A stretch of DNA of 64,000 nt, taken from assembly GCF_000716675.1 (NCBI RefSeq), contig NZ_JNXT01000013.1, positions 62,001 through 126,000 on the forward strand, in the 5' to 3' direction. The stretch's first letter is position 1, and every line of letters begins with the position of its first letter. Positions 1-8,108 of this stretch are shown here, in pieces. The translations under genes were made by a program, and so were the position numbers. Origin of the DNA: Streptomyces alboflavus (GTDB lineage Bacteria; Actinomycetota; Actinomycetes; Streptomycetales; Streptomycetaceae). The notes beneath the pieces are model-generated. The model was not told the DNA's origin. It did no database searches and saw nothing but the letters and a program-made list of their open reading frames with translations.

Positions 1-649
1 GCACCCGGCCGAACAGCTCGTGCAGGACGTACTCCCAGTGCGGGAACATGTCGACGACGATGCCGCCGCCGTCCTCCGCGCGGTAGTTCCACGACGGGCG
101 CTGGGCCTCCTGCCAGTCGCCCTCGAAGACCCAGTAGCCGAACTCGCCGCGCACGGACAGGATCTGCCCGAAGGAGCCGCCGTCCACCAGACGCTTCAGC
201 TTGCGCAGGCCCGGCAGGAAGAGCTTGTCCTGGACGACGCCGTGCTTGACGCCCGCGTCCCGGGCGCGGCGGGCCAGGTCGAGGGCGGCGGCGAAGGACG
301 TGGCGGAGGGCTTCTCGGTGTAGACGTGCTTGCCCGCGGCGAGCGCCTTCCGAATCGCCTCCTCGCGGGCCGAGGTGACCTGCGCGTCGAAGTAGATGTC
401 GACCGCGGGGTCGGCGAGGACGGCGTCCAGGTCGGTGGACCAGTGCGTGAGGCCGTGCCGCTCGGCGAGCTCGCGCAGCGCGTGCTCCCTGCGGCCCACG
501 AGGACCGGCTCCGGCCACAGCCGGGTGCCGTCGCCCAGGTCGAGGCCGCCCTGCTCGCGCAGGGCGAGGATCGAGCGGACCAGGTGCTGGCGGTGACCCA
601 TGCGTCCCGTCACGCCGTTCATGGCGATGCGGACCGTCTCGCGTGTCAC
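1..649 (-). CDS. Gfo/Idh/MocA family oxidoreductase (3' end missing)
   Basis: Probable NAD(P)-dependent sugar or cyclitol dehydrogenase of the Gfo/Idh/MocA family; the substrate cannot be read from sequence. The chosen start is GTG at 647-649, with a GGAGGAAC ribosome site 5-6 bases upstream. The first residues (VTRETVRIAMNGVTGRMG) carry a Rossmann glycine-rich turn. Further on, the EKP motif (AGKHVYTEKPSA) supplies the conserved lysine of the family's active site. The gene runs off the window after about 216 codons, so the C-terminal half is not seen. It is divergent from the LacI regulator at 827 and shares a palindromic operator with it, so control by that repressor is likely. The family call is firm; the substrate is unknown. 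Confidence 0.85.
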   Translation of the reverse strand, partial: MTRETVRIAMNGVTGRMGHRQHLVRSILALREQGGLDLGDGTRLWPEPVLVGRREHALRELAERHGLTHWSTDLDAVLADPAVDIYFDAQVTSAREEAIRKALAAGKHVYTEKPSATSFAAALDLARRARDAGVKHGVVQDKLFLPGLRKLKRLVDGGSFGQILSVRGEFGYWVFEGDWQEAQRPSWNYRAEDGGGIVVDMFPHWEYVLHELFGRV

Positions 650-756
650 GTGAGTTCCTCCGTAGGCGCGGGGCGCTGGGCGCGCGGCCGGTGGGCGGGG
701 GCGGTGGGGCCGGTGAGGGCGGCGAGGTTCTTGCGTCCGGTGCGGCGCCCCATGAG

Positions 757-772
757 TAGCAAGCGCTTTCTA
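757..772. promoter_or_regulatory. LacI-type operator between the divergent oxidoreductase and lacI-family gene
   Basis: TAGCAAGCGCTTTCTA is a 16-bp palindrome with one mismatched pair around a perfect AAGCGCTT core at 761-768. A central CG flanked by inverted halves is typical of LacI/GalR operators. It sits 55 bp upstream of the regulator start and 108 bp from the oxidoreductase start, so one site could control both genes. Binding is inferred. Confidence 0.6.
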
Positions 773-826
773 TTGGGGAGAAGCTAGCCTGCCGGACAAG
801 GTTCGTACAAGACCGGAGGCCAACAG

Positions 827-1879
827 ATGACCGTGACCCTGGCGGACGTGGCGGCTCGCGCCCAGGTGTCCCCCGCCACCGTGTCCCGCGTACTGAACGG
901 CAACTACCCCGTCGCCGCGGCGACGCGGGAGCGCGTACTGCGGGCGGTGGACGACCTGGACTACGTCCTGAACGGCCCCGCGAGCTCGCTGGCCGCCGCG
1001 ACCTCGGACCTGGTCGGGATCCTCGTCAACGACATCGCCGACCCGTTCTTCGGGATCATGGCGAGCGCGGTCCAGTCGGAGATCACCGGACCGGGCGGCC
1101 GTGCCGGGGGCGAGCGGATGGCGGTGGTCTGCAACACCGGCGGCTCGCCCGAGCGCGAGCTGACGTATCTGACCCTGCTCCAGCGCCAGCGGGCCGCGGC
1201 CGTCGTGGTGACCGGCGGCGCCATCGAGGACGCCCCGCACGCGGCGGCGATCGGCGGGAAGCTGCGGCGGCTCGGCGAGGCGGGCTCGCAGGTGGTGCTG
1301 TGCGGGCGGCCGCCCGCCGACGAGGCCCCGGACGCGGTGGCCCTGACCTTCGACAACCGGGGCGGCGGGCGGCGCCTCACCGACCACCTCATCGGCCTCG
1401 GCCACCGCCGCATCGGCTACATCGCGGGCCCCACGGAGCGCACCACCACCCGCCACCGCCTGGAGGGCCACCAGGAGGCGCTGGCCGCCGCGGGCGTCCC
1501 CGACGACCCCCGCCTGACCCTGCACGGCCCCTACGACCGCCGCTCCGGCTACGACGCCACCCTCGAACTCCTGCGCCGCGCACCGGAGTTGACGGCGGTC
1601 GTCGCCGCCAACGACACGGTGGCCCTGGGCGCCTGCGCCGCCCTGCGCGACCGCGGCCTCTCCATCCCCGACGACGTCTCCGTGGCCGGCTTCGACGACC
1701 TCCCCTTCAGCATCGACGCGGTCCCCGCCCTGACGACGGTCCGCCTTCCCCTGTACGAGGCGGGGGCCCGGGCCGGCCGCATCGCCATGGGCCGCGAGGA
1801 GGAGCCGCCCGGCGGCATCGCGACGGTCCACGGCGAACTGATGGTCCGCGGCTCCACGGGGACACCCCGCCGGGCCTGA
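827..1879 (+). CDS. LacI family transcriptional regulator
   Basis: Sugar-responsive repressor of 350 residues, normal for LacI/GalR. Residues 3-50 form the helix-turn-helix and hinge (TLADVAARAQVSPATVSRVL). The rest is the periplasmic-binding-protein-like effector domain, with the usual LVGILVNDIADPFF first strand and a late VAGFDD motif. The ATG follows an ACCGGAGG ribosome site. It is transcribed away from the oxidoreductase at 1-649 and probably controls that gene and itself through the operator at 757-772. The inducer is unknown. Confidence 0.93.
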   Translation: MTVTLADVAARAQVSPATVSRVLNGNYPVAAATRERVLRAVDDLDYVLNGPASSLAAATSDLVGILVNDIADPFFGIMASAVQSEITGPGGRAGGERMAVVCNTGGSPERELTYLTLLQRQRAAAVVVTGGAIEDAPHAAAIGGKLRRLGEAGSQVVLCGRPPADEAPDAVALTFDNRGGGRRLTDHLIGLGHRRIGYIAGPTERTTTRHRLEGHQEALAAAGVPDDPRLTLHGPYDRRSGYDATLELLRRAPELTAVVAANDTVALGACAALRDRGLSIPDDVSVAGFDDLPFSIDAVPALTTVRLPLYEAGARAGRIAMGREEEPPGGIATVHGELMVRGSTGTPRRA

Positions 1880-1894
1880 AGCCCCCGCCCCGCC

Positions 1895-2083
1895 TCAGCT
1901 CCCCACGATCGTCCACCGGCCGACCTCCCGGTGGGCCGAGTCGAGCACGGTCTCACCGGCCCCCGGCTCCAGGGCGTAGTACCGCAGGTTGCCCGCCCAG
2001 TAGCGCAGAACACGCCCCAGCTCCCGGGTGGTGTCCTCCGCGGACGCGGTGTCGTCGACGTCGACTTCGAGCAGGAACTTCAC
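1895..2083 (-). CDS. Small conserved hypothetical protein (62 aa)
   Basis: A 62-residue soluble protein with a GTG start and a GGGAGG ribosome site 5 bases upstream. It begins MKFLLEVDVDD and has an acidic N-terminal strand, then a helix (EDTTRELGRVLRYWAG) and a short strand-rich tail. No signal peptide or membrane segment is visible. Codon use is typical of the genome (GC-rich third positions), which supports a real gene. It lies tail to tail with the LacI gene, only 15 bases from its stop. I do not recognise a function. Confidence 0.6.
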   Translation of the reverse strand: MKFLLEVDVDDTASAEDTTRELGRVLRYWAGNLRYYALEPGAGETVLDSAHREVGRWTIVGS

Positions 2084-2269
2084 GACGGCCTCCCACAGGC
2101 GCGGTCGGGGCGAGGCCGATGCCGTCGCCCTCTCGTGGGTTCCAGCATTTCATTGAAGTTGCTCTGGGGACTTTTTCTGTGTCATGGCTGGTCAGTGACG
2201 TACGCAAGGGGAAAAGTCTCAAACAGCGATGGCGCGGGGACGTGACCGCTCCCCCTCCGCGGGCGGGCT
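2084..2269. promoter_or_regulatory. AT-richer intergenic stretch with a long dyad
   Basis: The 2140-2225 part is clearly AT-richer than its surroundings. It holds inverted arms GACTTTT (2169-2175) and AAAAGTC (2212-2218) flanking about 36 bases. It lies upstream of the 62-residue gene and downstream of the Nudix gene, so promoter or operator function for the 62-residue gene is the simplest reading. No sigma factor motif was assigned. Confidence 0.3.
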
Positions 2270-2740
2270 TCACCCGAGATACGGCGCCCGGCGCTCCTCC
2301 AGCGCGTGCCGCAGCCTGAGCCGCTGCGTGTGGTGCATGTCCAGGGGCCCAAGGTCCGCGGGGGCGACCCAGCGCACCTCCAGCGACTCGTCGGAGAGGG
2401 CCGGGGTCCCGCCGACGAGCCGTGCCCGGAAGCAGACGTTGAACTGCCGCCGCACCTCCCCGTCGCTGTACGCGATGACGTGCTTCGGGTCGGTGTACGT
2501 GCCGACGAGTCCGGTGATCTCCACGTCAAGACCGGTCTCCTCCTTGACCTCGCGGACGGCGGCGCCGGGCAGACTGTCGGTCATCTCCATGCCACCTCCT
2601 GGCAGGGCCCACAGTCCGCTGTCCGAGCGCCGCTGCAGCAGCACCCGCCCCTGGTCGTCGATCACGACGGCGGATGCCGCCACGACCAGGCTGTTGGGTT
2701 CCGGGGCGTCGGGGTCGTCGTAGTACTCGGTCCGTGCCAT
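2270..2740 (-). CDS. Nudix hydrolase
   Basis: Hydrolase of nucleoside-diphosphate-linked compounds, 156 residues, a normal single-domain length. The Nudix box lies at residues 49-71 and ends REVKEETGL, which supplies the metal-binding glutamates. The expected glutamate eight residues before the arginine is aspartate 55, a conservative change in the GX5EX7REUXEEXGU signature. The N-terminal strand AASAVVIDDQGRVLLQRR is typical of the MutT-like branch. The substrate cannot be predicted. It diverges from the SnoaL-like gene at 2785 with only 44 bases between the starts. Confidence 0.92.
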   Translation of the reverse strand: MARTEYYDDPDAPEPNSLVVAASAVVIDDQGRVLLQRRSDSGLWALPGGGMEMTDSLPGAAVREVKEETGLDVEITGLVGTYTDPKHVIAYSDGEVRRQFNVCFRARLVGGTPALSDESLEVRWVAPADLGPLDMHHTQRLRLRHALEERRAPYLG

Positions 2741-2784
2741 CGGTGGTCTGACGCTCCTCGAAGAGGTACTGGTATGACTGGTGC

Positions 2785-3162
2785 ATGCAGGAAGAGACCG
2801 CGCAGTCCGCGATCGACACGTTCATCTCCGCCTTCAACACGCCGGACGACAACCAGGTGACCACTCTGCTCTCCCAGGCCCTGACCTCGGACGTGGTGTT
2901 CTGGGGGCCGCTCGGGCGGCGTGAGGGGATCGAGGAGGTCGAGCGCTTCGTCCTGGACATCCGCCGCCACCCGGCGGGCACCGGCACGATGGTGCGCTGC
3001 TCAGCGGTGGACATGCCGGACGAGTGGGCTCGCTACCAGTGGGTCTTCACCACACCGGACGGCGGCCCCCGCCTGGCGGGCACGGACGTCGTCCACCTGC
3101 GCCGGAGTCTGATCGACCAAGTCATCGTGTTCGCGGGGGAGATCAAGCCGTCGGGCTCCTGA
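2785..3162 (+). CDS. SnoaL/NTF2-like domain protein
   Basis: Small single-domain protein of 125 residues with an alpha+beta-barrel (NTF2-like) pattern. An N-terminal helix (QSAIDTFISAFN) is followed by VVFWGPLGRREGIEEVERFV, the usual helix-loop-strand of SnoaL-like proteins, and ends with curved strands rich in V, R and F. Members are polyketide cyclases, isomerases or ligand-binding proteins of unknown role, so no substrate is proposed. It starts at ATG, divergent from the Nudix gene. The fold call is by pattern only. Confidence 0.65.
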   Translation: MQEETAQSAIDTFISAFNTPDDNQVTTLLSQALTSDVVFWGPLGRREGIEEVERFVLDIRRHPAGTGTMVRCSAVDMPDEWARYQWVFTTPDGGPRLAGTDVVHLRRSLIDQVIVFAGEIKPSGS

Positions 3163-3189
3163 TTCACCTTCTCCGGGGACGGCGAACCG

Positions 3190-3660
3190 TCAACTGCGCG
3201 CGGTGAGCTGCTCGTAGCCCCGGTCGGTCAACTCCCTTACCGCTTCCGGGGCGCAGAGTGCCCCAGGTGTGACCGGGGCGGTCATCCAGTACAGCCCGGG
3301 CGGCTCCGTGCGATCGATCCCCGGTACGCCCAGCCAGGCGCCGCCACCGAGGCAACGGACCCAGGGGGAGTCCCAGGATTCCGCGGTGCGGGGCGGAACG
3401 AGGGCGTAGTACTGGGCGCTGTACGGGTCGTGGATGACGGGGCCAAGGGGACCAGGGCACCCGCCAGCCGCATGGACGATCTCCGCACGCATACGGATCG
3501 CGTCGAACCGGCGCCCCAAGGGGAGCAGCGCGATGCCCTGCGCCCACCATTCGGCACGCACATCCTCGGGGGTCTCGTGCGCCTGGGACAGCCAGTCAGC
3601 GGCAAGCAGCACCCTTCTGCGCAAGGCGAGTTGGTGCAACGACGACGTGGGTGCGGGCAT
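3190..3660 (-). CDS. Hypothetical protein, possibly related to short DNA primase/polymerase-like proteins
   Basis: A 156-residue soluble protein. It has a helical N-terminus (LALRRRVLLAADWLSQ), then GIALLPLGRRFDAIRM, GPVIHDPYSAQYYALVPP and WLGVPGIDRTEPPGLYW. This pattern recalls the short actinomycete proteins annotated as bifunctional DNA primase/polymerase-like, but catalytic acidic residues are not obvious and I would not claim activity. It is divergent from the XRE regulator at 3830 with a 169-base gap. It may belong to the same module as that regulator and the cyclo-ligase-like gene at 5011. Function unknown. Confidence 0.55.
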   Translation of the reverse strand: MPAPTSSLHQLALRRRVLLAADWLSQAHETPEDVRAEWWAQGIALLPLGRRFDAIRMRAEIVHAAGGCPGPLGPVIHDPYSAQYYALVPPRTAESWDSPWVRCLGGGAWLGVPGIDRTEPPGLYWMTAPVTPGALCAPEAVRELTDRGYEQLTARS

Positions 3661-3829
3661 GGCTTCTCCAGGGGACGTTCATCCGTGCGGTGGACGTCCA
3701 CGAAACTCACTCCGCCAAGGGAGGACCAGAGCAGAATTGATGCACGCAAGACGCATCCGTGCGGCACACCCCGGTTTGACCTGCCTGTTCGCAAGAGAAC
3801 TCGCGCCCGCATCACGGGAATGAGAACCG

Positions 3830-4996
3830 ATGGCCCTGAAGAGACACGGCTTCGCCCGCCGTCGCCGAGCGGCTGGGTTCACCCAGGAGGCCCTTGCCGA
3901 AGCCCTGAGCGTGGAGCGGTCCACCGTCGTACGGTGGGAATCCGGCAGGGCGACTCCACAGCCGTACCTCTGGCCCCGCTTGGCGGCACTCCTGAAGGTG
4001 AGCACCGACGAGCTGGGCGAACTGCTCGTCCAGCCCGCCGCCGGTCCATCGGCCATGACGGAGCGCACGGCGTACGCCATGCGGCACCCACTCCGAGCGG
4101 ATCTCATGCTGGTCGCCGAACTCCAGGACGGAATGAAAGGACTCGCGGAGCGCTACGACCGGGTCCCTTCGGTGACCCTCCTCGCCCAGGCCGGACACCA
4201 GGTGAATCAACTCGGCTTCCTCGCCGACGGAGCCCCTGCGGGGCGGGTGCAGCGCGAACTGCGGCTGCTGCAGGCTGACGCGTCCACGCTCATGGGTCAG
4301 TTGGTCTGGGACGCGTCCCAGCGCCACGACCACAGGTCCGCGCGGGCGCACTACGCGCAGAGTGTGGACGTGGCACGACTCCTGCGACATCGGGCCTCGG
4401 AGGGCCACGCCCTCCTGCGGATGTGTCACGTGACACTCTACGGCGCGGGCGATTACCGCGAAGGGCTGAGCCTGGCGCTGCGGGCCGCCGACACGGCGCG
4501 GTCCACGAGCCACGTGCTCACCGGACTCTCCCTGTTGCACGCCGCGGAGGCGCACGCCTATCTCGGCGCGGGGCAGGACTGCACCCGGCATCTCATCCGA
4601 GCGGAGAGGGAGCTGGAGCTGGTGACCGGTTCCGATTCCGCGTACGACCTGTCCTCGCCGACACATTTCGGACGCCTCGCCGGCTCCTGCTTCCTGTCCC
4701 TCGGGGACTATCGGAAGGCACGGGAGTACCTCGCCGAAACAGCGGTGCAGTTGCGAGACCGTCGCAAGTCCCGCGCGATCGTTCTAGGCAACCTCGCCCT
4801 GACCTGGATTCGCGAGGGAGAACTCGACGCGGCGCTGGACGCATTCAATGATGCCGTGAACGAACTGCACGGGACTCGCGGGGGTGGCGGAATGAACGTC
4901 GCCTTCCGCGCCGCGCGGGAATTGCGCCGCTGGCGGGACGAACCGGCTGTCCAGGAAGCGCAGGACCATTTGCTGGCTCTGATGGAAACGGCGTGA
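3830..4996 (+). CDS. XRE-family regulator with helical-repeat C-terminal domain
   Basis: DNA-binding regulator of 388 residues. Residues about 6-60 form an XRE helix-turn-helix (FARRRRAAGFTQEALAEALS, then STVVRWESGRATP). The remaining 300 residues are helical and repeat-like, with alternating Ala/Leu/Arg pairs (for example DVARLLRHRASEGHALLRM and FGRLAGSCFLSLGDYRKARE). This is the TPR-like sensor arrangement common in Streptomyces. Its end is next to or overlaps the start of the cyclo-ligase-like gene, so the two are co-transcribed. The signal sensed is unknown. Confidence 0.85.
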   Translation: MALKRHGFARRRRAAGFTQEALAEALSVERSTVVRWESGRATPQPYLWPRLAALLKVSTDELGELLVQPAAGPSAMTERTAYAMRHPLRADLMLVAELQDGMKGLAERYDRVPSVTLLAQAGHQVNQLGFLADGAPAGRVQRELRLLQADASTLMGQLVWDASQRHDHRSARAHYAQSVDVARLLRHRASEGHALLRMCHVTLYGAGDYREGLSLALRAADTARSTSHVLTGLSLLHAAEAHAYLGAGQDCTRHLIRAERELELVTGSDSAYDLSSPTHFGRLAGSCFLSLGDYRKAREYLAETAVQLRDRRKSRAIVLGNLALTWIREGELDAALDAFNDAVNELHGTRGGGGMNVAFRAARELRRWRDEPAVQEAQDHLLALMETA

Positions 4997-5010
4997 AGGG
5001 AAGCGGTGCC

Positions 5011-5754
5011 ATGCCCACGGCTGTGGATCGGGACAAGCAACTGATACGCGAGCGGGTCTGGGACCTGCTCGACTCCGCAGGTGCGGTGCACGACGGTTCG
5101 GCACACGGTCGCATTCCGAACTTCAAGGGGGCTTCGGCGGCGGCGGACCGGCTCGGCACGCTGTCCGTCTGGCGTGGAGCCGAGGTCGTGAAGGCTGTGC
5201 CGGACAAGGCTCAACTGCCCGTGCGCGCAAGAGCTTTGAGCGAGGGCAAGACGGTCTTCATGGCGGTCCCCCGGCTTGCCGAAATCCGCCCGTTCTACCT
5301 CCTGGAACCGGCTGCCCTGACGGTCCCGCCCACCGAAGCGGCAGCGAGCAAGGTCGCCGCCGCCATCGCACCGAGAGTGGGTGTGGAAGAAATGCGCCCG
5401 GTGGACGTGGTGGTCGTCGGCAGCGTCGCCGTGGACCTCTCCGGCGTACGCATAGGGAAAGGCGCCGGGTACTCCGACCTGGAATTCGCTTTCCTCATGG
5501 AGGCCGGCCTCATCAGCGCACAGACCGTCGTCGTCACCACGGTGCACGCTCTGCAGGTTCTGGACGAGCAACTACCCGCCACCGACCACGACTTCGGGGT
5601 GGATCTGATCGTGACGCCCGAGGAAGTCATCACGTGCCCGAATCCCCACCGCCCCGGGGGCCTGGTGTGGGAACACCTGGACAGGGCGAAGATCGCTTCC
5701 ATTCCGGCGCTGGCGGCTCGCGCGCCTGGCTCCCCTCGCTCGACGAGGCCGTGA
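5011..5754 (+). CDS. 5-formyltetrahydrofolate cyclo-ligase family protein
   Basis: Member of the family that converts 5-formyl-THF to 5,10-methenyl-THF with ATP. The phosphate/nucleotide-binding motif RIGKGAGYSDLEF lies near the middle, and RIPNFKGA near the N-terminus matches the R-x-P-x-F-x-G element. I start at ATG 5011 because AAGGGAAG at 4996-5003 is well placed for it; a GTG at 4993 would add six residues and overlap the regulator stop. At 247 residues it is longer than typical cyclo-ligases (about 190), as in the actinomycete subgroup. Pairing with an XRE/TPR regulator suggests a specialised rather than housekeeping role. Confidence 0.8.
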   Translation: MPTAVDRDKQLIRERVWDLLDSAGAVHDGSAHGRIPNFKGASAAADRLGTLSVWRGAEVVKAVPDKAQLPVRARALSEGKTVFMAVPRLAEIRPFYLLEPAALTVPPTEAAASKVAAAIAPRVGVEEMRPVDVVVVGSVAVDLSGVRIGKGAGYSDLEFAFLMEAGLISAQTVVVTTVHALQVLDEQLPATDHDFGVDLIVTPEEVITCPNPHRPGGLVWEHLDRAKIASIPALAARAPGSPRSTRP

Positions 5755-5849
5755 TACCGGCGGGAATTTCAGGTACCCAAGTGAGCCCTGTTCGCCGAAG
5801 CTGAACGAGAGTTCTTTCCCTCCCCAGCAGCGATACGGAGAGCAGAACC

Positions 5850-6875
5850 ATGACCTCACAGCAGCTTCCGGACCACTCGGCCCGCTCGGCCCACTCGTTC
5901 CGTCCGTCCCGGCGCGCCCTGCTGGCCGGTGCGGGCGCCTCCGCGCTCGGCATCGCCTCCGGTGCGGCCTTCGCGGGGAACGCCTCCGCGAGAACCGCGT
6001 CCGACGGGGCCGCCGCATGGCCCACCACCTTCCCGCTGCCCAACGGCTTCCAGCCCGAGGGCATCGCCATCGGGAGAGCGCCCTACGCCTACCTGGGCTC
6101 GCTCGGCACCGGAGCCGTGTACCGGGCCGATCTACGCACCGGGCGAGGGAAGTTGCTGCACCCGGGCGTGCCCGGGGTGCCCGCCGTCGGGATGAAGGTC
6201 GGGCGGGACGGGCTGCTGTACGTCGCCGGGGGCGCCAGCGGTAGCGCGCGCGTGCTCGATCTGCGCACCGGTGCGATCGTGGCCACGTATCAACTGGCGG
6301 CGGAAACCGGCCACTTCGTCAATGATGTGCACCTTGGCGCGGATCGTGCCTGGTTCACGGATTCAAGTGATCGGGTGCTGTACGGCGTGCCGCTCGGACG
6401 CGGGGGCCAGGGGGACGTCCGGCGGGTGCGGCTCGGCGGGGACTGGCAGCAGGAGCCCGGCGTCTTCAACGCCAACGGCATCACGTCCACGCCCGACGGC
6501 CGCGCACTGATCGTCGTCAGCAGCCAGCCCGTCGGCCGCCTCTACCGGGTCGACCCGCGCACCGGCCACGCCGACGAGATCCGCCTGAAGGGCGCGGACG
6601 GCGTGCCGAACGGTGACGGTCTGGTGCGGGTCGGCCGCACGTTGTTCGTGGTGCAGAACCGGTTCAACGTCGTCACCGGGTTCCGCCTCGGCGCCGACGG
6701 TCGCGGTGCTGTCCTGCGCCACCGCCTCACCGACCCCCGCTTCGACATCCCCGCGACCGCCGCCCGCTTCGGCGACCGGCTCTATCTCGTCAACGCCCGC
6801 TTCACCACCCCGCCCACCCCCGACACCACGTACGACGTCGTCGCCGTCCCGCTGCCCGGAGTCGCGACCGGGTGA
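5850..6875 (+). CDS. Tat-exported SMP-30/NHL-like beta-propeller protein
   Basis: Exported protein of 341 residues. The N-terminus carries a twin-arginine signal (SRRALLAGAGASALGIASG, arginines at 21-22) ending at ASA. The mature part is a series of strand repeats of the form GLLYVAGG, GxARVLDLRTG and ANGITSTPDGRALIVVSSQ, typical of SMP-30/gluconolactonase-like six-bladed propellers. The catalytic metal ligands of true lactonases are not securely identifiable. The start follows a GGAGAG ribosome site. It could be a lactonase or merely a propeller-fold binding protein. Confidence 0.75.
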   Translation: MTSQQLPDHSARSAHSFRPSRRALLAGAGASALGIASGAAFAGNASARTASDGAAAWPTTFPLPNGFQPEGIAIGRAPYAYLGSLGTGAVYRADLRTGRGKLLHPGVPGVPAVGMKVGRDGLLYVAGGASGSARVLDLRTGAIVATYQLAAETGHFVNDVHLGADRAWFTDSSDRVLYGVPLGRGGQGDVRRVRLGGDWQQEPGVFNANGITSTPDGRALIVVSSQPVGRLYRVDPRTGHADEIRLKGADGVPNGDGLVRVGRTLFVVQNRFNVVTGFRLGADGRGAVLRHRLTDPRFDIPATAARFGDRLYLVNARFTTPPTPDTTYDVVAVPLPGVATG

Positions 6876-6965
6876 CGCCGGACCATGGCTCCTGGCCGGT
6901 TCCGGTCGTATGCTCGGAGGCGTACCTCTGACTGAGTCAACTGTCTGCCGGGCGAGGTGGGGCGT

Positions 6966-7904
6966 GTGAGCGTTCAGGAGATCCGTTCCTTCAACCGCTT
7001 CTACACGAATCTCATCGGCGCGCTCGACTACAGCCGCCACCTGTACGCGCCCTACACCCTCACCGAGTCCCGGGTGCTCTACGAACTGGCCCACTCGCCC
7101 CGCACCGACGTCGCCGACCTGCGGAGCGAACTCTCCCTCGACGCCGGGTACTTGAGCCGCATCCTGGCCAAGTTCGAGGAGGACGGGCTGGTCGAGCGGG
7201 CGCCCTCGGAGCGGGATCCGCGGCGGCGGCGCGTCACCCTCACCCCGCGCGGGCGCACCGCCGCCGAGCTGCTCGACGAGCGGTCACGGGAGGCCGTCGG
7301 CTCGCTGCTCGCGACAGTTCCGGCCGCCGAGCGCGAGCGGCTCACCGCCGCCATGGCGACCATCCGCGGCATCCTGTCCGACGGCACCCGCCGCCCGCCC
7401 CGCGCCGACGACGTGCTCCTGCGCGAGCCCGGCGCGGGCGAACTCGGCTGGATCGTGCAGCGCAACGGCGCGCTGTACGCGGCCGAGTACGGGTGGAACG
7501 CCGACTACGAAGGCCTGGTCGCCCGCATCGTCGCCGACTTCGCCGAGGACCACGACCCGTACCTGGAACGGGTGTGGATCGCCGAGCTGGACGGGCGTCC
7601 CGTCGGGTGCGTGATGTGCGTACGCGACGAGGCGCCGGGCACGGCGCGGCTGCGGCTGCTCCTTGTCGAGCCGGAGGCGCGGGGGCTCGGCATCGGGGAC
7701 CGGCTGGTGGCGGCGGTGGTGGAGTTCGCGCGGGGGGTGGGGTACCGGGAGCTGGTGCTGTGGACCAACGACGTCCTGGCCGCGGCCCGGCCCATCTACC
7801 AGCGGCACGGGTTCGTGCTGGTGGCGGAGAAGGCGCATCGGTCGTTCGGGGTGGATCTGGTGGGGCAGGACTGGCGTTTGCAGGATCTGGCCGGGGGCCT
7901 TTGA
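6966..7904 (+). CDS. MarR regulator fused to a GNAT acetyltransferase
   Basis: A two-domain protein of about 312 residues. Residues 1-145 form a MarR winged helix (LTESRVLYELAHSPRTDVAD; LSLDAGYLSRILAKFEEDGL; SERDPRRRRVTLTPRG). Residues 160-305 form a GNAT N-acetyltransferase fold with the acetyl-CoA loop EARGLGIGDRLV and a final strand PIYQRHGFVLV. This fusion is a known actinobacterial architecture in which the acetyltransferase may modify a small ligand or protein sensed by the regulator. I prefer GTG 6966 because AGGTGG lies just upstream; GTG 6957 would add three residues. Target genes are unknown. Confidence 0.9.
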   Translation: MSVQEIRSFNRFYTNLIGALDYSRHLYAPYTLTESRVLYELAHSPRTDVADLRSELSLDAGYLSRILAKFEEDGLVERAPSERDPRRRRVTLTPRGRTAAELLDERSREAVGSLLATVPAAERERLTAAMATIRGILSDGTRRPPRADDVLLREPGAGELGWIVQRNGALYAAEYGWNADYEGLVARIVADFAEDHDPYLERVWIAELDGRPVGCVMCVRDEAPGTARLRLLLVEPEARGLGIGDRLVAAVVEFARGVGYRELVLWTNDVLAAARPIYQRHGFVLVAEKAHRSFGVDLVGQDWRLQDLAGGL

Positions 7905-8006
7905 TGTGTGGGGTGGCCCCGGCCGGGTGAGGGTGGCCCCTTTCGGGGTGCGGGTGGCGCGGTTGCGTCTGCCCTGTTGGGCTTGGTGTGCGGGTGCGGG
8001 TTCGTT

Positions 8007-8035
8007 GGGGCTTGTCGCGCAGTTCCCCGCGCCCC
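8007..8035. repeat. Streptomyces dispersed repeat, terminator-like
   Basis: The 3' part reads CGCGCAGTTCCCCGCGCCCC (8016-8035), a motif I recognise as very common between Streptomyces genes. GGGGC at 8007-8011 can pair with GCCCC at 8031-8035. It lies between the MarR-GNAT gene and the isomerase gene. Role inferred: RNA hairpin or transcript end. Confidence 0.6.
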
Positions 8036-8108
8036 TTGTAGGGCACTCGGCACCTCGACCCCTCACGACTTGCGTTTCCGTCGTCCTCCTCGGGAAAGAA
8101 GTCCGGCC

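Noticed and set aside
20..787. Forward frame of 255 codons at the left edge
   Set aside because: It is opposite a clear Gfo/Idh/MocA gene with a strong ribosome site on the reverse strand.
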